Below are positions 52,571-63,834 of a stretch of 64,000 nucleotides of DNA, piece by piece (the stretch's first letter is position 1; each line of letters opens with the position of its first letter). Location: positions 184,492-248,491 of the forward strand of contig NZ_JAGHRB010000009.1 in assembly GCF_017743995.1 (NCBI RefSeq), written 5' to 3'. The notes beneath the pieces were generated by a model. The model did not search any database. It had not been told where the DNA came from and saw nothing but the letters and a program-made list of their open reading frames with translations. The position numbers were made by a program, and so were the translations under genes. This stretch comes from Ruegeria sp. R13_0. Lineage in GTDB: Bacteria > Pseudomonadota > Alphaproteobacteria > Rhodobacterales > Rhodobacteraceae.

Positions 52571-52615
52571 AGTATAGAACACGAAACCGTGAGTGCCGTG
52601 TGATTAAGTTCACAC
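52571..52615 (-). promoter_or_regulatory. CRP/FNR-type class II promoter of the small lipoprotein gene
   Basis: GTGTGATTAAGTTCACAC (52598-52615) is a perfect palindrome and fits TGTGA-N6-TCACA. Reading left, TATACT (52576-52571) is a good -10 box. The site is centred about 42 bases before the expected start point, the position of class II CRP activation, and no -35 box is needed. The regulator is not in the window. Confidence 0.6.
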
Positions 52616-52708
52616 ATAATACCAATTGACCCTCTAAATACCTGCAAATAAGTCGAATTCTCCCAACCTGAAGAATTCACAGTCGCAATCGTCTTTTTGA
52701 AATCGAAA

Positions 52709-52736
52709 AGGCCCTCTTTCCGTGGGAAGAGGGCCT
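52709..52736 (-). terminator. Intrinsic terminator of eno
   Basis: AGGCCCTCTT and AAGAGGGCCT form a perfect 10-bp stem around TCCGTGGG, about 30 bases after the eno stop. On the reverse strand TTTTCGATTTC follows. It separates eno from the small lipoprotein promoter. Confidence 0.8.
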
Positions 52737-52764
52737 CTGGCAGTATTCAAAACCGGGTTTGAAA

Positions 52765-54078
<1,314 letters not shown>

Positions 54079-54113
54079 TCATAGCAGCACGGAACCAAAA
54101 GTAAACCATTTCC

Positions 54114-54125
54114 GTTATCGCTAAC
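54114..54125. promoter_or_regulatory. LacI-family-like operator upstream of eno
   Basis: GTTATCGCTAAC pairs at 10 of 12 positions around a central CG, within TTTCCGTTATCGCTAACACG, 72 bases before the eno start. The TGTTAGCG-type half site with central CG resembles LacI-family operators used for central carbon control in Rhodobacterales. Assignment to a specific regulator is inference. Confidence 0.35.
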
Positions 54126-54178
54126 ACGCATATTCCCGGCCCTTTAGGGCTAACAGCGTCATGTTTGCGCCAACAGGG

Positions 54179-55063
54179 TTACGCGGCAGCCAAGGCCATT
54201 TCGCGCGCCAATTTGCGTTCGCGCAGAAAGGTATAGAGACCCGAGCCGATGATCAGGGACGCCCCCGCCAGCGTCATCAGGTCCGGGCGTTCGCCAAAGA
54301 CCAGGACACCCGCAAGGATCGAGAACAACAGCCGCGTGTAGCGAAACGGTGTGACGGCTGAGGCTTCGCCGACGCGCATCGCGATCACAATCGCATAGTA
54401 TCCCAGAACACCGAAAAAGGCCGCTCCGGCAAAAGGCCAGACCTCAGCGCTTTGCATGGCTTCCAGCGGATGGCCGTTCATGATCATCAAGGCCGCGCCG
54501 CCGACAGCCAAGGCCAGATAGGCCTGCAAGGACACAACCGCCGATGAGACCTTGCGGTCCAGCCGCCGCGTAATCAGATCACGCGCCGCCACGCCGATGA
54601 CCGCAGCCACCACATACAGGGATTCCGGGCGGAACCCTTCAAGCCCGGGCCGGATGATCATCAGCACGCCGATAAAGCCAACACCAATCGCGCTCCAGCG
54701 TCGCCAACCGACCTGTTCACCCAGAAACAGCGCTGCCCCCATGGTGACCGCTAGAGGCATCGCCTGAAACACGGCCGCGACGGTCGAAAGGTCCACCAGG
54801 GCCAGCGCCGTCACAAAAGCCACGGCAGCGACGGCCTCGGACATAGCGCGGATCATCGGCAAAAGCTGCCACGCCTCGGGCACAAAGATCCGTTTGCGGG
54901 TCGCGATGGCCATGACCAGAAATACGACAGAACAGACCAGCCCCAGCATCACCAGAATCTGGCCCGGCGTGATGGAAGACGTCAGCTGCTTGATGAACAC
55001 ATCCTCAAGCGTGAATGCCGCCATAGACGCAATGACCAGCAAAATGCCGTTGACGTTGTTCAT
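54179..55063 (-). CDS. EamA/DMT-family membrane transporter
   Basis: The 294-residue membrane protein has ten hydrophobic segments in two EamA repeats (MNNVNGILLVIASMAAF first; LVFGERPDLMTLAGASLIIG near the end), as in drug/metabolite or S-adenosylmethionine exporters. The substrate is unknown. It is independent of the exporter at 10.7 kb; the sequences differ throughout. The Fur-family gene lies upstream on the same strand, 140 bases away. Confidence 0.9.
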   Translation of the reverse strand: MNNVNGILLVIASMAAFTLEDVFIKQLTSSITPGQILVMLGLVCSVVFLVMAIATRKRIFVPEAWQLLPMIRAMSEAVAAVAFVTALALVDLSTVAAVFQAMPLAVTMGAALFLGEQVGWRRWSAIGVGFIGVLMIIRPGLEGFRPESLYVVAAVIGVAARDLITRRLDRKVSSAVVSLQAYLALAVGGAALMIMNGHPLEAMQSAEVWPFAGAAFFGVLGYYAIVIAMRVGEASAVTPFRYTRLLFSILAGVLVFGERPDLMTLAGASLIIGSGLYTFLRERKLAREMALAAA

Positions 55064-55203
55064 GGGTCTGTCCGTAGAGAAACGGGCGGCACCAATTGCC
55101 ACCTTCTCGCTTCAGCAAAACCGTATGTATTGCGTTAAATCAAGACCTATCACATCGCGAGCGATGAATTGTCTTGTTGCCACCCATCGCGTTTGGTGAT
55201 GGA

Positions 55204-55617
55204 TCACTCGGGCTTGATGGGAACGCCATACAGCTCCAGCCGGTGCCCCTTGAGGCGATAGCCCAATTTTTCTGCGATCTTTTCCTGCAGGGCTTCAATC
55301 TCGGGGTCGACGAATTCGATCACTTCCCCCGATTGCATGTCGATCAGGTGATCGTGGTGATCCCTCTCGGCATCTTCATAACGGGCGCGGCCATCGCCGA
55401 ATTCCAGACGCTCCAGAATGCCGGCCTCTTCGAACAGTTTCACCGTGCGGTAAACCGTTGCGATCGAGATACCCGAATCCAAAGCCGAGGCACGGGCATA
55501 GAGTTCTTCGACATCCGGGTGGTCCGCGCTCTCTTCGAGAACCTGCGCAATAGTGCGCCGCTGGCCGGTCATGCGAAGGCCTTTGGCCTCACAGCGCGAA
55601 ATGATCGTATCCGGCAT
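55204..55617 (-). CDS. Fur-family metal-responsive regulator (Fur/Mur type)
   Basis: The 137-residue regulator has the winged HTH (MTGQRRTIAQVLEESADHPD; SIATVYRTVKLFEEAG) and metal-binding HHDHLID followed by EVIEFVDPEIE. The cysteines of enteric Fur (HLICxxC) are replaced, and the layout matches alphaproteobacterial Fur/Mur, which often senses manganese; it is not an Irr-type protein, which lacks this HHDHLI block. No Fur-type targets are evident nearby. Confidence 0.9.
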   Translation of the reverse strand: MPDTIISRCEAKGLRMTGQRRTIAQVLEESADHPDVEELYARASALDSGISIATVYRTVKLFEEAGILERLEFGDGRARYEDAERDHHDHLIDMQSGEVIEFVDPEIEALQEKIAEKLGYRLKGHRLELYGVPIKPE

Positions 55618-55700
55618 GATGCCCCTCAGAAACTATTCGGGTGTCTGTCTTAATATGTCCGCACGCGCCGCGCCACAAGAATTCGACATGCCTGCGCAGA

Positions 55701-56405
55701 TCATCCTTCAAGGTGCAAATCGGCCCAGATCGGCAAATGGTCCGAGGCGATATGGGCCGGGCGATCCTCATGCACGCCATGCGCATGCACCTCAACCCCC
55801 TGCCCAAGGGCGATCCGGTCCAATGCGCCCAAGGGCTGGGCGGCGGGAAAGCTGGGGAGCGGAGGCAGAAACCGCATCTCGGGTACGAGGTTATCGAGCA
55901 CAGGTGAGCGCGACCATTCGTTGAAATCCCCGGCCCAGACCGTCGGCATATCCTCCAGATCCGCACCGAACTGGCGGATGTGAGTGATCTGCCGTCGGCG
56001 CGAGGCGGACAGCAACCCAAGATGCATGCCCATCACCCGAAGCGGCCCAATAGGGGTATCGAACTCAACCCGCACCGCGCCACGTGGCTCGAACCCCGGC
56101 AAATCGTGATGGCCGGTTTGACGGACCGAGATCGCATCACCGCGCCAGATCACCGCATTTCCGTGCCATCCCAAACTGCCCGCCCCGCCCAGATCGACGA
56201 TCTGCCATCCGGCCTCATCCAACATGAACTGAGGCAGCGCTGCAGGCCGTGGCGGCAAGCGTTTGTCAGCCTCCTGCAACACGACGATATCGGCGCGCAT
56301 TCCTTCGAGAACCTGAAGGATGCGCTGTGGCTGACGCCGGAGATCAAGGCCGACACATTTCTGAATATTGTAGCTGGCAAGCCGCAGAACCGAGGGTATT
56401 TTCAT
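55701..56405 (-). CDS. Endonuclease/exonuclease/phosphatase-family protein
   Basis: The 234-residue protein has the EEP fold: RLASYNIQKCVGLD, the metal Glu in VLQEADKRLP, MGMHLGLLS, VWAGDFNEWSR and the terminal catalytic ASDHLPIWADL. Substrates in the family range from DNA to phospholipids and inositol phosphates; none can be chosen here. No signal peptide is seen. It starts MKIPSVLRLASYN. The Fur-family gene is 83 bases downstream. Confidence 0.9.
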   Translation of the reverse strand: MKIPSVLRLASYNIQKCVGLDLRRQPQRILQVLEGMRADIVVLQEADKRLPPRPAALPQFMLDEAGWQIVDLGGAGSLGWHGNAVIWRGDAISVRQTGHHDLPGFEPRGAVRVEFDTPIGPLRVMGMHLGLLSASRRRQITHIRQFGADLEDMPTVWAGDFNEWSRSPVLDNLVPEMRFLPPLPSFPAAQPLGALDRIALGQGVEVHAHGVHEDRPAHIASDHLPIWADLHLEG

Positions 56406-56562
56406 ATCGCTTTTCAGAGTCAACGGCACCGATTTGGAACCTTTGGAATGGGCGCACTGTTGCAATTCTCAGCGCGTTCCCTCAAAGGTTTATGAGCATT
56501 ACATTAAATAAGTTTACACGAAATCAAGCGGGGTTAAACTGCCGCAAAAAGGAAACGCGCCC

Positions 56563-57480
56563 TTGGACGTTGAATCCACATTCGCCACGATGATCATTGC
56601 CGATATCGTGGGCAGTACGCCGCTTTACAAAGCGGTGGGCGATGACGAAGCCCAGCGCCTGATCCAACTTGAGATCGACCGGCTGCGCTCGGTCCTGCAG
56701 GAGTTTGGCGGCATTCCAGTCGGGCAGAAGGGCGACGATGTTCTCAGCTATTTCGAGAACCCAAGCGCGGCCTACAATGCAGCCCTGAAGCTGATTGAGC
56801 CTTCGACCCATACGCCGCTATCGGTCCATGTGGGCGTGCATTGCGGCCCCATCGTGATCGGCAAGCGCGGCATCTATGGCGAAGCCGTCAACGTGACAGC
56901 GCGCTTTGCAACCGCCGCCAATCCGGGTGAGGCCTGTTTCAGCCAAGGGATCGCTGTTTTGCTTCCTGCCGATCTTCGGCGCACGCTGACACCTTTGGGC
57001 CAGCTCAGCCTGAAGGGGCTGACCGAGCCTCAGACGGCCTATTCCTTGATCCATCCCGAATCCGACTCGATCTCGCAGACGAGGCTGCCACAGAGTTTTG
57101 GCCGCACGGAAGAGAACTGGCAGCCCCGCGAAGGTCTGACCCTGATCTTGCGTCATGAGGACCGAGTCTGGCGTTGTCTCGGCAACGGAGAGTTCAAGAT
57201 TGGCCGCGCGCCCGATTGCGACGTGGTCCTGCCTCAGCCCTGGATCTCGCGCCTGCATGCGGTCCTTGCCATGAAAGCTGGTAAGCTGATCCTGACAGAT
57301 CGCAGCACCTCTGGCACCTACGTGAAATCGGAATCCGGGCGCGAAATCCAACTGAAGCGTGAGTCAGTCATGCTGGCCGATAGTGGCCTGATCTCACCGA
57401 CCCTGCCCATCGACATGTCCGAGACCTGCCTGCAATTCGAACTGCTGGGACGCAATCAGGTTCCGCAGAACGTCGCGTGA
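56563..57480 (+). CDS. Class III adenylate/guanylate cyclase with C-terminal FHA domain
   Basis: The 305-residue protein starts with TTG (AAAGGA upstream); ATG 56590 is too far inside the first strand. The cyclase domain (residues 5-165) has both metal aspartates ([20 protein letters not shown]) and the AVNVTARF Asn/Arg segment, so it should be active. Residues 200-295 form an FHA phosphothreonine-binding domain ([31 protein letters not shown]). It may couple a phosphorylated partner to cyclic-nucleotide output. It converges with selO, overlapping by 25 bases. Confidence 0.87.
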   Translation: MDVESTFATMIIADIVGSTPLYKAVGDDEAQRLIQLEIDRLRSVLQEFGGIPVGQKGDDVLSYFENPSAAYNAALKLIEPSTHTPLSVHVGVHCGPIVIGKRGIYGEAVNVTARFATAANPGEACFSQGIAVLLPADLRRTLTPLGQLSLKGLTEPQTAYSLIHPESDSISQTRLPQSFGRTEENWQPREGLTLILRHEDRVWRCLGNGEFKIGRAPDCDVVLPQPWISRLHAVLAMKAGKLILTDRSTSGTYVKSESGREIQLKRESVMLADSGLISPTLPIDMSETCLQFELLGRNQVPQNVA

Positions 57481-58874
57481 ACCACCTCATTTGCACTGGG
57501 GGGTCGAGTTAGATCGGCATTCTCGGGCTGATCTTCAAAGGGTCGTGACAACACATCGTTCAGACGATGGAACAGGGCATAGTCCCCTTTCACCGCAGCT
57601 TCGATCATCTGCTCAACACGGTGGTTACGTGGGATGAAGGCCGGGTTTGTCGCTGACATCACCCCATGCGGGTCCGCCTCGCGTGACATGCGGGCCTGCC
57701 AACCCTCAGCCCAGCTATCAAACGCCTCGGGGTTCGTGAACTGATCCCGCGCGCGCTCACCGCCCAGCGCCCTGAACGTATTGGTGAAATCCGCATGCTC
57801 CTCCGCCATACGCTTCAACAGGTCGGTGATCAGCCCAAGATCGCCATCCTCCTCGCGCGTCAAACCCAGCTTGGCACGGAAGCGGCTCAACCACTCCTGC
57901 TGGATCAAATCGGGCATGGCGTGTACGATCTCAGTCGCCTCTTCGACACCGTCCTGAGGGTTATCGTATTGCTGGATCAAGGCCGTCGCCAGTTGCGCCA
58001 GATTCCACACCGCGATTTCGGGCTGGTTGGAATAGGCATAGCGCCCCATCCGGTCGATCGAGCTGTACACCGTATTCGGATGATAGCTGTCCATGAAGGC
58101 GCAAGGGCCATAGTCGATGGTTTCCCCCGCGATCGAGGAATTGTCCGTATTCATCACCCCGTGAATGAACCCAACGCTCATCCACGCCGCGATCAGCTTC
58201 GCCTGCGCATCACGCACGGCCCGCAACAGGCCCATTGGTCCCTCGGCCTCAGGGTAGTGGCGCTGGATGGCATAGTCGGTCAGCTGTTTCAGACTTTCGA
58301 CCTGTCTGCGCCCTGCAAAGACCTGAAACGTGCCTACGCGCAAATGGCTCTGCGCCACACGGGTCAGAACCGCCCCGGGCATCGGCCCTTCGCGGTAAAC
58401 GGCTTCACCCGTTTCTACAGCGGCCAAAGCCCGCGTGGTTGGAATACCCAGCGCATGCATCGCCTCTGAGACAACATATTCCCGCAACACCGGCCCCAGC
58501 CATGCCCGCCCATCGCCTTGCCGCGAATAAGGCGTCCGGCCCGAGCCCTTTAGCTGAATGTCGCGGCGTATCCCGTCTTCGCCCACAGTCTCACCCAGCA
58601 AAACCGCACGCCCATCCCCGAGCTGAGGATTATAAGCCCCGAACTGATGCCCCGAATACAGCTGCGCCAAAGGCTCTGCCCCGTCGGGTACCATATTGCC
58701 CGCAAAGGCCTGTGCCATCTCCGTGACATCTCCGGGTGAGATGCGCAAAATCCGCGCCAACCCCTCATTGAACGCAATCAACTGAGGCTCTTTCACGGGG
58801 ACCGGAGACAGCCGCGTGTAAAAGGCATCCGGCAAACGGGCGTAGGAGTTATCAAAGGGGATCGTAAGGGTCAT
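57456..58874 (-). CDS. selO: Protein adenylyltransferase SelO (YdiU/UPF0061)
   Basis: SelO is a pseudokinase-fold enzyme that attaches AMP to Ser, Thr or Tyr residues of proteins. The 472-residue protein starts [20 protein letters not shown] and shows the family blocks [40 protein letters not shown], the catalytic region [27 protein letters not shown] and a PRNHRVE near the end. The C-terminal selenocysteine/Cys of some members is present as the final CGT. It overlaps the cyclase-FHA gene tail to tail. Confidence 0.92.
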   Translation of the reverse strand: MTLTIPFDNSYARLPDAFYTRLSPVPVKEPQLIAFNEGLARILRISPGDVTEMAQAFAGNMVPDGAEPLAQLYSGHQFGAYNPQLGDGRAVLLGETVGEDGIRRDIQLKGSGRTPYSRQGDGRAWLGPVLREYVVSEAMHALGIPTTRALAAVETGEAVYREGPMPGAVLTRVAQSHLRVGTFQVFAGRRQVESLKQLTDYAIQRHYPEAEGPMGLLRAVRDAQAKLIAAWMSVGFIHGVMNTDNSSIAGETIDYGPCAFMDSYHPNTVYSSIDRMGRYAYSNQPEIAVWNLAQLATALIQQYDNPQDGVEEATEIVHAMPDLIQQEWLSRFRAKLGLTREEDGDLGLITDLLKRMAEEHADFTNTFRALGGERARDQFTNPEAFDSWAEGWQARMSREADPHGVMSATNPAFIPRNHRVEQMIEAAVKGDYALFHRLNDVLSRPFEDQPENADLTRPPSANEVVHATFCGT

Positions 58875-58961
58875 GGCGCAAACATATGACCTGACGCGAT
58901 GATTGCCATAGCGGATCGTGCGAACCCATGCATAATCGCGTAAAAACCCAAAGGGCCGAAC

Positions 58962-59384
58962 ATGACCGCGCAAGAGATCATCGACCACCTGAACCTGCAA
59001 AAACACCCCGAAGGCGGCTGGTACCGCGAGACATGGCGCGCCCAAAACGAAGGCCGCGCCACGGGCACTTGCATCTATTTCCTGCTAGAGGCCGAGGCAC
59101 CCAGCCACTGGCACCGCGTCGATGCGACCGAGATCTGGCTTTACCACGCAGGCGCGCCTTTGATCCTGTCGATCAGCGAAAGTGACCAAGGCCCCGCCTC
59201 CGACCACCTTCTCAGCCCCGACCTGTCCAAAGGCGCGCCGCAACTGATTGTTCCCGCAAACCACTGGCAAGCCGCCCGAACCACCGGAGACTACACTCTG
59301 GTCAGTTGCTCCGTCTCTCCCGGTTTCGAATTCGAAGGTTTCGACCTCGCCGCCCCCGGGTTCGACATCCCTCGCAAACGATAG
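58962..59384 (+). CDS. Cupin-fold DUF985 protein
   Basis: The 140-residue protein carries the cupin_5/DUF985 pattern: [13 protein letters not shown], then [20 protein letters not shown] with clustered His, WLYHAGAPL, and [11 protein letters not shown] near residue 105. These residues could bind metal or a sugar ligand. No partner gene is obvious; it is divergent from selO and is followed by the third 3'-UTR repeat. Function unknown. Confidence 0.9.
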   Translation: MTAQEIIDHLNLQKHPEGGWYRETWRAQNEGRATGTCIYFLLEAEAPSHWHRVDATEIWLYHAGAPLILSISESDQGPASDHLLSPDLSKGAPQLIVPANHWQAARTTGDYTLVSCSVSPGFEFEGFDLAAPGFDIPRKR

Positions 59385-59399
59385 CCCAAGGGATCCAAA

Positions 59400-59459
59400 C
59401 TTCATCTGGCTAAAAATACCTCGGGGAGTCGCGCAAAGCGCGGCGGGGGCACAGCCCCC
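59400..59459 (+). repeat. 3'-UTR repeat, copy 3, with terminator-like hairpin
   Basis: CTTCATCTGGCTAAAAATAC, then CTCGGGGAGTC, begins 16 bases after the DUF985 stop and matches copies 1 and 2. It is followed by GGGGGC/GCCCCC around ACA (59445-59459), a short strong hairpin. The pair sits between convergent genes and probably ends the DUF985 transcript. Confidence 0.65.
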
Positions 59460-59467
59460 CTAGCCAC

Positions 59468-59929
59468 CTATTTCTCGGCCCGGCTCTTCAAAAGCGCGGT
59501 CAACAGAGGCACCAACAGCGCTGGCAAAGATCCCAGCGGATTTGCCCCGATACTCTTGACCGCCTGAACCACCTCACGCGCCTCAGTGGCCATCTCTTCC
59601 ATCTCGTCTTCAACGTCCGCGATTGCCATGTCGCGCACTTCCACCGCCGGGGCGATTTCATCCTCGACATTGGTCCGCCGCGCAAACAGAACAAGCAGAG
59701 CCGCCAAAAGCAAGTTCCCGGCCGCCAGCACCGCTGCTGCACCGGCGGAAGACATCAACGTTTCCAGTGCAAAAAAAATGGCAACATTCAGGGCAACCAG
59801 ACCGGCCAGTGCAGCGATACCCGCCAGCACCATCAGGATCGTCTGCTGCTGCATGACCGCAAGACGTCGACGGGCGATCAGGCGTTCCGTGCGATAGATC
59901 GTTACAAGATTTCTGCTAAGTCTGCTCAT
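59468..59929 (-). CDS. Phage-holin-family-like two-helix membrane protein
   Basis: The 153-residue protein has a basic N-terminus (MSRLSRNLVTIYRTERLIAR), two membrane helices (ILMVLAGIAALAGLVALNVA; AGAAAVLAAGNLLLAALLVL) and a charged tail (DMAIADVEDEMEEMATEARE). This matches the Actinobacterial/Proteobacterial holin-superfamily III proteins, which are not known to lyse cells. It is paired with a small membrane-tail protein 10 bases upstream, a combination seen with ElaB/YqjD-YqjE-like genes. Confidence 0.78.
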   Translation of the reverse strand: MSRLSRNLVTIYRTERLIARRRLAVMQQQTILMVLAGIAALAGLVALNVAIFFALETLMSSAGAAAVLAAGNLLLAALLVLFARRTNVEDEIAPAVEVRDMAIADVEDEMEEMATEAREVVQAVKSIGANPLGSLPALLVPLLTALLKSRAEK

Positions 59930-59939
59930 CTCACCCTCT

Positions 59940-60221
59940 CTATCTGCTGGCCCGGCCGACCACATACCCAAGCGAGAACGCAATCAGCAGAACTGTAATC
60001 GGATAATCCTTCTGCAATCGACCAAACTCGGCAACGACCTCCTCACCCATGGCCTCGGCCCCGGATAGATCAACGCCATGCTCTTTCAGCAATCGCCGAA
60101 TCTCATCGCTCGTCTTGGTCGGGGCCTTTTCTTCGGCGCCCGCCTCCGCGCTTTCCTCCAACTTCGCATTGCGCGCGCGCAACGCCTCAAGTTCGGCTTC
60201 CAGTTCCGCTTTTGTCGCCAT
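59940..60221 (-). CDS. Small DUF883/ElaB-like protein with C-terminal membrane helix
   Basis: The 93-residue protein begins MATKAELEAELEALRARNAK, a coiled coil, continues with an acidic-basic stretch and ends with one helix (YPITVLLIAFSLGYVVGRAS). That plan resembles ElaB/YqjD proteins that tether ribosomes or regulators to the membrane in stationary phase. It is the first gene of the pair with the holin-like protein. The earlier in-frame ATG lacks a Shine-Dalgarno site. Confidence 0.78.
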   Translation of the reverse strand: MATKAELEAELEALRARNAKLEESAEAGAEEKAPTKTSDEIRRLLKEHGVDLSGAEAMGEEVVAEFGRLQKDYPITVLLIAFSLGYVVGRASR

Positions 60222-60305
60222 GAAACAAGACCTTTGTTGAAACACGTTTAAATTAGCGTCGCACATTTATGCCCGCTTTTGAACCACTTGGTCCGAGTTC
60301 CCAGC

Positions 60306-61427
60306 TTAGCTCGCCTGATCCACCGAGACCCGGCTGACTATGCCACCGCCCACCAAGGCCTGCACCCCCGTCGTTCCAGGGCATGAGGTCGGCAAACCCC
60401 GCGCCACGCGGACCGCCAGATAGGCGAAGGCCTGAGCTTCGAGCATATCGCCGTCCAGCCCCACGGCCTCGACCGGCTCAACCGGGCAATCCAACGAGAC
60501 GCGCAGCATCTCCATCAGAACGGGGTTATGCCGCCCACCGCCGGTCACCAGCACGCGCGCCGGAGGTTTCGGGCAATGCTGCATCCCCTGCGCTACACCC
60601 GCCGCACACATTGCGGTCAGGGTCGCAACCGCATCTGCATCGCTCAACTCTTGCACCAACCGCACCATCTCAGCAAAGTCGTTTCGATCCAGGGATTTGG
60701 GCGGTATGCGTGCAAAGAATGGCTCGGCCAGAAACAGTTCGAGCGCACCGGTTTCCACGGTGCCGCCTCGGGCCACTGCACCGTCGCGATCCATCGGCTG
60801 GCCAAGACGCGCCTGCATCAGATCATCCAAAGGCGCATTTGCCGGGCCGGTGTCAAACGCCAGCAACGCCCCGGGCGCCTCTGGGCCATCAAAACACGGG
60901 TCCACATAGGTCAGGTTACCGACACCTCCGAGGTTTAGGAAACACAGCGGCTCCTGCGCATCGATCCATTTGGCACAGGCGAAATGGAAGAACGGGGCCA
61001 GAGGCGCGCCCTCGCCCCCCAAAGCCACATCGTCACTGCGGAAATCCCAGACAACCGGCAAACCCAGCGCCTGTGCCAGCCCAACGCCGTCGCCCACCTG
61101 TAAGGTACCGCGCCCACGCGGCTCATGTGCGAGGGTCTGGCCGTGAAAGCCGATCAAATCCACCTCTTCGAATTCAGACAGGGCCTCGGCATGGGCCACA
61201 GTTACCAACTCGCCCGCGACCTCAACATCGGGGCCTTGCCATTGCCCCAAGGCAGCCCGGATCACCGCGCGTTCGGCCTCGGAATAGGCGCGATATCCGG
61301 TTTCACCAAAGCTGAAGATCCGATGGCCATCGGTTTCGACCACGGCTGCATCCACGCCATCCATTGACGTTCCGGACATCGCCCCAAGCGCACGGATCGG
61401 CCCTTGTATCTTGTTGGACTGCCGCAC
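60306..61427 (-). CDS. anmK: Anhydro-N-acetylmuramic acid kinase
   Basis: AnmK phosphorylates and opens 1,6-anhydroMurNAc during peptidoglycan recycling. The 373-residue protein has [14 protein letters not shown] at residues 15-28, [24 protein letters not shown] and [15 protein letters not shown], all family motifs of this ASKHA kinase. It is divergent from tyrS, a pairing common in alphaproteobacteria; 245 bases lie between them. Confidence 0.96.
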   Translation of the reverse strand: MRQSNKIQGPIRALGAMSGTSMDGVDAAVVETDGHRIFSFGETGYRAYSEAERAVIRAALGQWQGPDVEVAGELVTVAHAEALSEFEEVDLIGFHGQTLAHEPRGRGTLQVGDGVGLAQALGLPVVWDFRSDDVALGGEGAPLAPFFHFACAKWIDAQEPLCFLNLGGVGNLTYVDPCFDGPEAPGALLAFDTGPANAPLDDLMQARLGQPMDRDGAVARGGTVETGALELFLAEPFFARIPPKSLDRNDFAEMVRLVQELSDADAVATLTAMCAAGVAQGMQHCPKPPARVLVTGGGRHNPVLMEMLRVSLDCPVEPVEAVGLDGDMLEAQAFAYLAVRVARGLPTSCPGTTGVQALVGGGIVSRVSVDQAS

Positions 61428-61672
61428 GGCTGCCTCCTGCCTGTATCAGACGTTGCACCTGCCTTCTGAACAATCAGAGCGTGCAACGGCGCCAACCTGC
61501 CCCGCCTATGGCAGACAAGGCAAGCGCCTTGCGCCTGAGCTGCAAAGAATTCTGCCCCGAGCGCCATGTATGCGACGCTGACCCGAGGTGTTTTTCAGCG
61601 CAAAAGGCACCTTCCCCTTCCCCACGCTGCCGCCTATACAGTGCCCCGCAACAGTAACCCCGAGGGCACGAT

Positions 61673-62923
61673 ATGACCTACCACCCCAAATCGGATTTCA
61701 TCGCCACGATGATCGAGCGCGGCTTTCTCGCCGACTGCACCGATTATCAGGGCCTTGACGACGCGCTGATCGACGGGGTGCAGACGGCTTATATCGGCTA
61801 TGACGCCACCGCACAGTCGCTGCATGTGGGGCACCTGATGAACATCATGGTGCTGCGCTGGCTGCAAAAGACCGGCCACAAGCCGATCACCCTGATGGGC
61901 GGCGGCACCACGAAGGTGGGCGATCCTTCGTTCCGCTCGGACGAACGCCCTCTGCTCGGCCCAGAACAGATCGATGCCAACACTGCCGGGATGCAGAAGG
62001 TTTTCGCCAAGTACCTGTCCTACGATGACAGCGAGACCGGCGCGCTGATGCTGAACAATGCCGAATGGCTCGACAGCCTGAACTACCTCGATTTCCTGCG
62101 CGATATCGGGCGGCATTTCTCGGTCAACCGAATGCTGTCCTTCGAGTCCGTGAAATCCCGGCTGGACCGCGAGCAATCGCTGAGCTTCCTCGAATTCAAC
62201 TACATGATCCTTCAGGCCTATGACTTCCTTGAGCTGAACCGCCGCTATGGCTGCGTTCTGCAAATGGGCGGTTCGGACCAGTGGGGCAATATCGTCAACG
62301 GTATCGACCTGACCCGCCGCGTCTTGGATCAGGAAATCTACGGCCTGACGACGCCTCTGCTGACCACCAGCGACGGCCGCAAGATGGGCAAATCGCAGGG
62401 CGGAGCGATCTGGCTGAACGGCGATATGCTGTCGCCGTATGAGTTCTGGCAGTTCTGGCGCAACACCACCGACGCCGATGTGGGCCGCTTCCTGAAGATC
62501 TTCACCGAGCTTCCGGTCGATGAGTGTGACCGCATGGGCGCGTTGCAAGGGTCCGAGATCAATGAGGCCAAAATCCGCCTCGCCAATGAGGTCACGACCC
62601 TTCTGCATGGGTCTGAGGCCGCTGCCAAAGCCGAGGCCACGGCCCGCGAAGTGTTCGAAAAAGGCGGCGTGGGCGGAGACCTTCCTACCCTCACGCTCAG
62701 CGCGGATGAGCTGGGTGATGGCATGTCGATCGTGCAGTTGATCGTGAAATCCGGTCTGGCCAAGTCCGGCAAAGAAGCCAAGCGCCTGATCTCGGAAAAC
62801 GGTGCCAAGCTGGACGACGCGCCGCTGACGGATGCAGGCCTGATGATTGACGCAGGTGCGCTTTCCTCTCCGATCAAACTGAGCGCAGGCAAGAAACGCC
62901 ACGCACTGGTTCAGCTGGGCTGA
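61673..62923 (+). CDS. tyrS: Tyrosyl-tRNA synthetase
   Basis: TyrS charges tRNA-Tyr. The 416-residue class I synthetase shows the HIGH-type HVGHLMNI near residue 45, [32 protein letters not shown] (Tyr/Asp recognition), and KMSKS as KMGKSQGG near 238. A C-terminal S4-like RNA-binding domain covers residues 345-410 ([20 protein letters not shown]). It ends 13 bases before a terminator hairpin. Confidence 0.97.
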   Translation: MTYHPKSDFIATMIERGFLADCTDYQGLDDALIDGVQTAYIGYDATAQSLHVGHLMNIMVLRWLQKTGHKPITLMGGGTTKVGDPSFRSDERPLLGPEQIDANTAGMQKVFAKYLSYDDSETGALMLNNAEWLDSLNYLDFLRDIGRHFSVNRMLSFESVKSRLDREQSLSFLEFNYMILQAYDFLELNRRYGCVLQMGGSDQWGNIVNGIDLTRRVLDQEIYGLTTPLLTTSDGRKMGKSQGGAIWLNGDMLSPYEFWQFWRNTTDADVGRFLKIFTELPVDECDRMGALQGSEINEAKIRLANEVTTLLHGSEAAAKAEATAREVFEKGGVGGDLPTLTLSADELGDGMSIVQLIVKSGLAKSGKEAKRLISENGAKLDDAPLTDAGLMIDAGALSSPIKLSAGKKRHALVQLG

Positions 62924-62936
62924 TCTCTCTCGTTTC

Positions 62937-62958
62937 CGGGCGCAAACACCTGCGCCCG
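62937..62958 (+). terminator. Intrinsic terminator of tyrS
   Basis: CGGGCGCA and TGCGCCCG form a perfect 8-bp stem around AACACC, 13 bases after the tyrS stop, followed by a weak T stretch (CTTATTTCG). Confidence 0.65.
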
Positions 62959-63032
62959 AAGCGCCTTATTTCGTCGAAGCCCAAATCTATGCTAAACTGC
63001 TGACTATTGAAGCGTTTTAGTATGATTTGAAC

Positions 63033-63794
63033 ATGGTTGTTGCGAACAAATTCACATCTTCTCGCCGCGCCGACGTTGTCTTTGAAGGCGAAAAATTCTC
63101 AACTGGCGCGGATGAGGTCACCTGCATCCTGACAACAGACAGTTTGAAGCAAAAGGGAAGCTCTCCGGCTACCGGCCATTGCGCGATTGTCGAGCGGTTC
63201 AACTCGCGCTGGGATGTAAAAGACCTGATTGATCTGGCTGCGGTGCAAAAGGCGCTATCCAACAAGTCGACGCTACAAAAGCTTGCGAAGGCAAATTCGG
63301 TCGACAAGATTTTGGAGCTTCTGGCGCTGACAGAAATTCAGATGCTGTCCGACTACTCGGAACTGCAGGCACAGACATACATCAAAGGCCATATCCTGAG
63401 CGAAAAACTTGGCGGGCCCGGCACCAATGTCAATCTGACGCCCATGTCGGCCAGCTCGAACTCAACCTACTACAGTGCCTTTGAATCCAAGCTGATCAAG
63501 AGCTTGCAGGACTTCAGAAAGGAAGAGAAAGCCTCGGGCTATCGGGTCCGCGTCCGGTTTCATGCAAAGTGCAGCGGCGGCATGAAACCCTGGTGGAGCA
63601 GTGCGTCAAAGGAAACCTCGCGCATGTTGAGCAAACTGCCGAGAACCCTGAAAGCAAGCTGGCGGGTGGACAGTTTTTTCAAAGATGGCAAACCAAGTGA
63701 GCGGATCGCAAAGTCGAAATTACCGGCATCGGCAGCAAAGAAGATGCCCAAAGCGACTGGCGCTAAACCGGTCACCTACCCGCTGGCGCTGTAA
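63033..63794 (+). CDS. Putative nuclease-toxin-like protein of unknown family
   Basis: The 253-residue soluble protein begins MVVANKFTSSRRADVVFEGE. Residues 105-140 contain YIKGHILSEKLGGPGTNVNL followed by TPMSASSNSTYYSAFE. The GH...GGPG...NLTP...N layout resembles His-containing DNA/RNA nuclease domains at the ends of polymorphic-toxin and eCIS-associated proteins. The C-terminus is basic. Here it stands alone, with no carrier or immunity gene seen before the window ends. ATG 63033 is preferred; TTG 63027 is in frame. Confidence 0.6.
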   Translation: MVVANKFTSSRRADVVFEGEKFSTGADEVTCILTTDSLKQKGSSPATGHCAIVERFNSRWDVKDLIDLAAVQKALSNKSTLQKLAKANSVDKILELLALTEIQMLSDYSELQAQTYIKGHILSEKLGGPGTNVNLTPMSASSNSTYYSAFESKLIKSLQDFRKEEKASGYRVRVRFHAKCSGGMKPWWSSASKETSRMLSKLPRTLKASWRVDSFFKDGKPSERIAKSKLPASAAKKMPKATGAKPVTYPLAL

Positions 63795-63834
63795 ATTGCC
63801 AAGATGGCGCTGGCTGTATCCGGAGTTGAGTATG

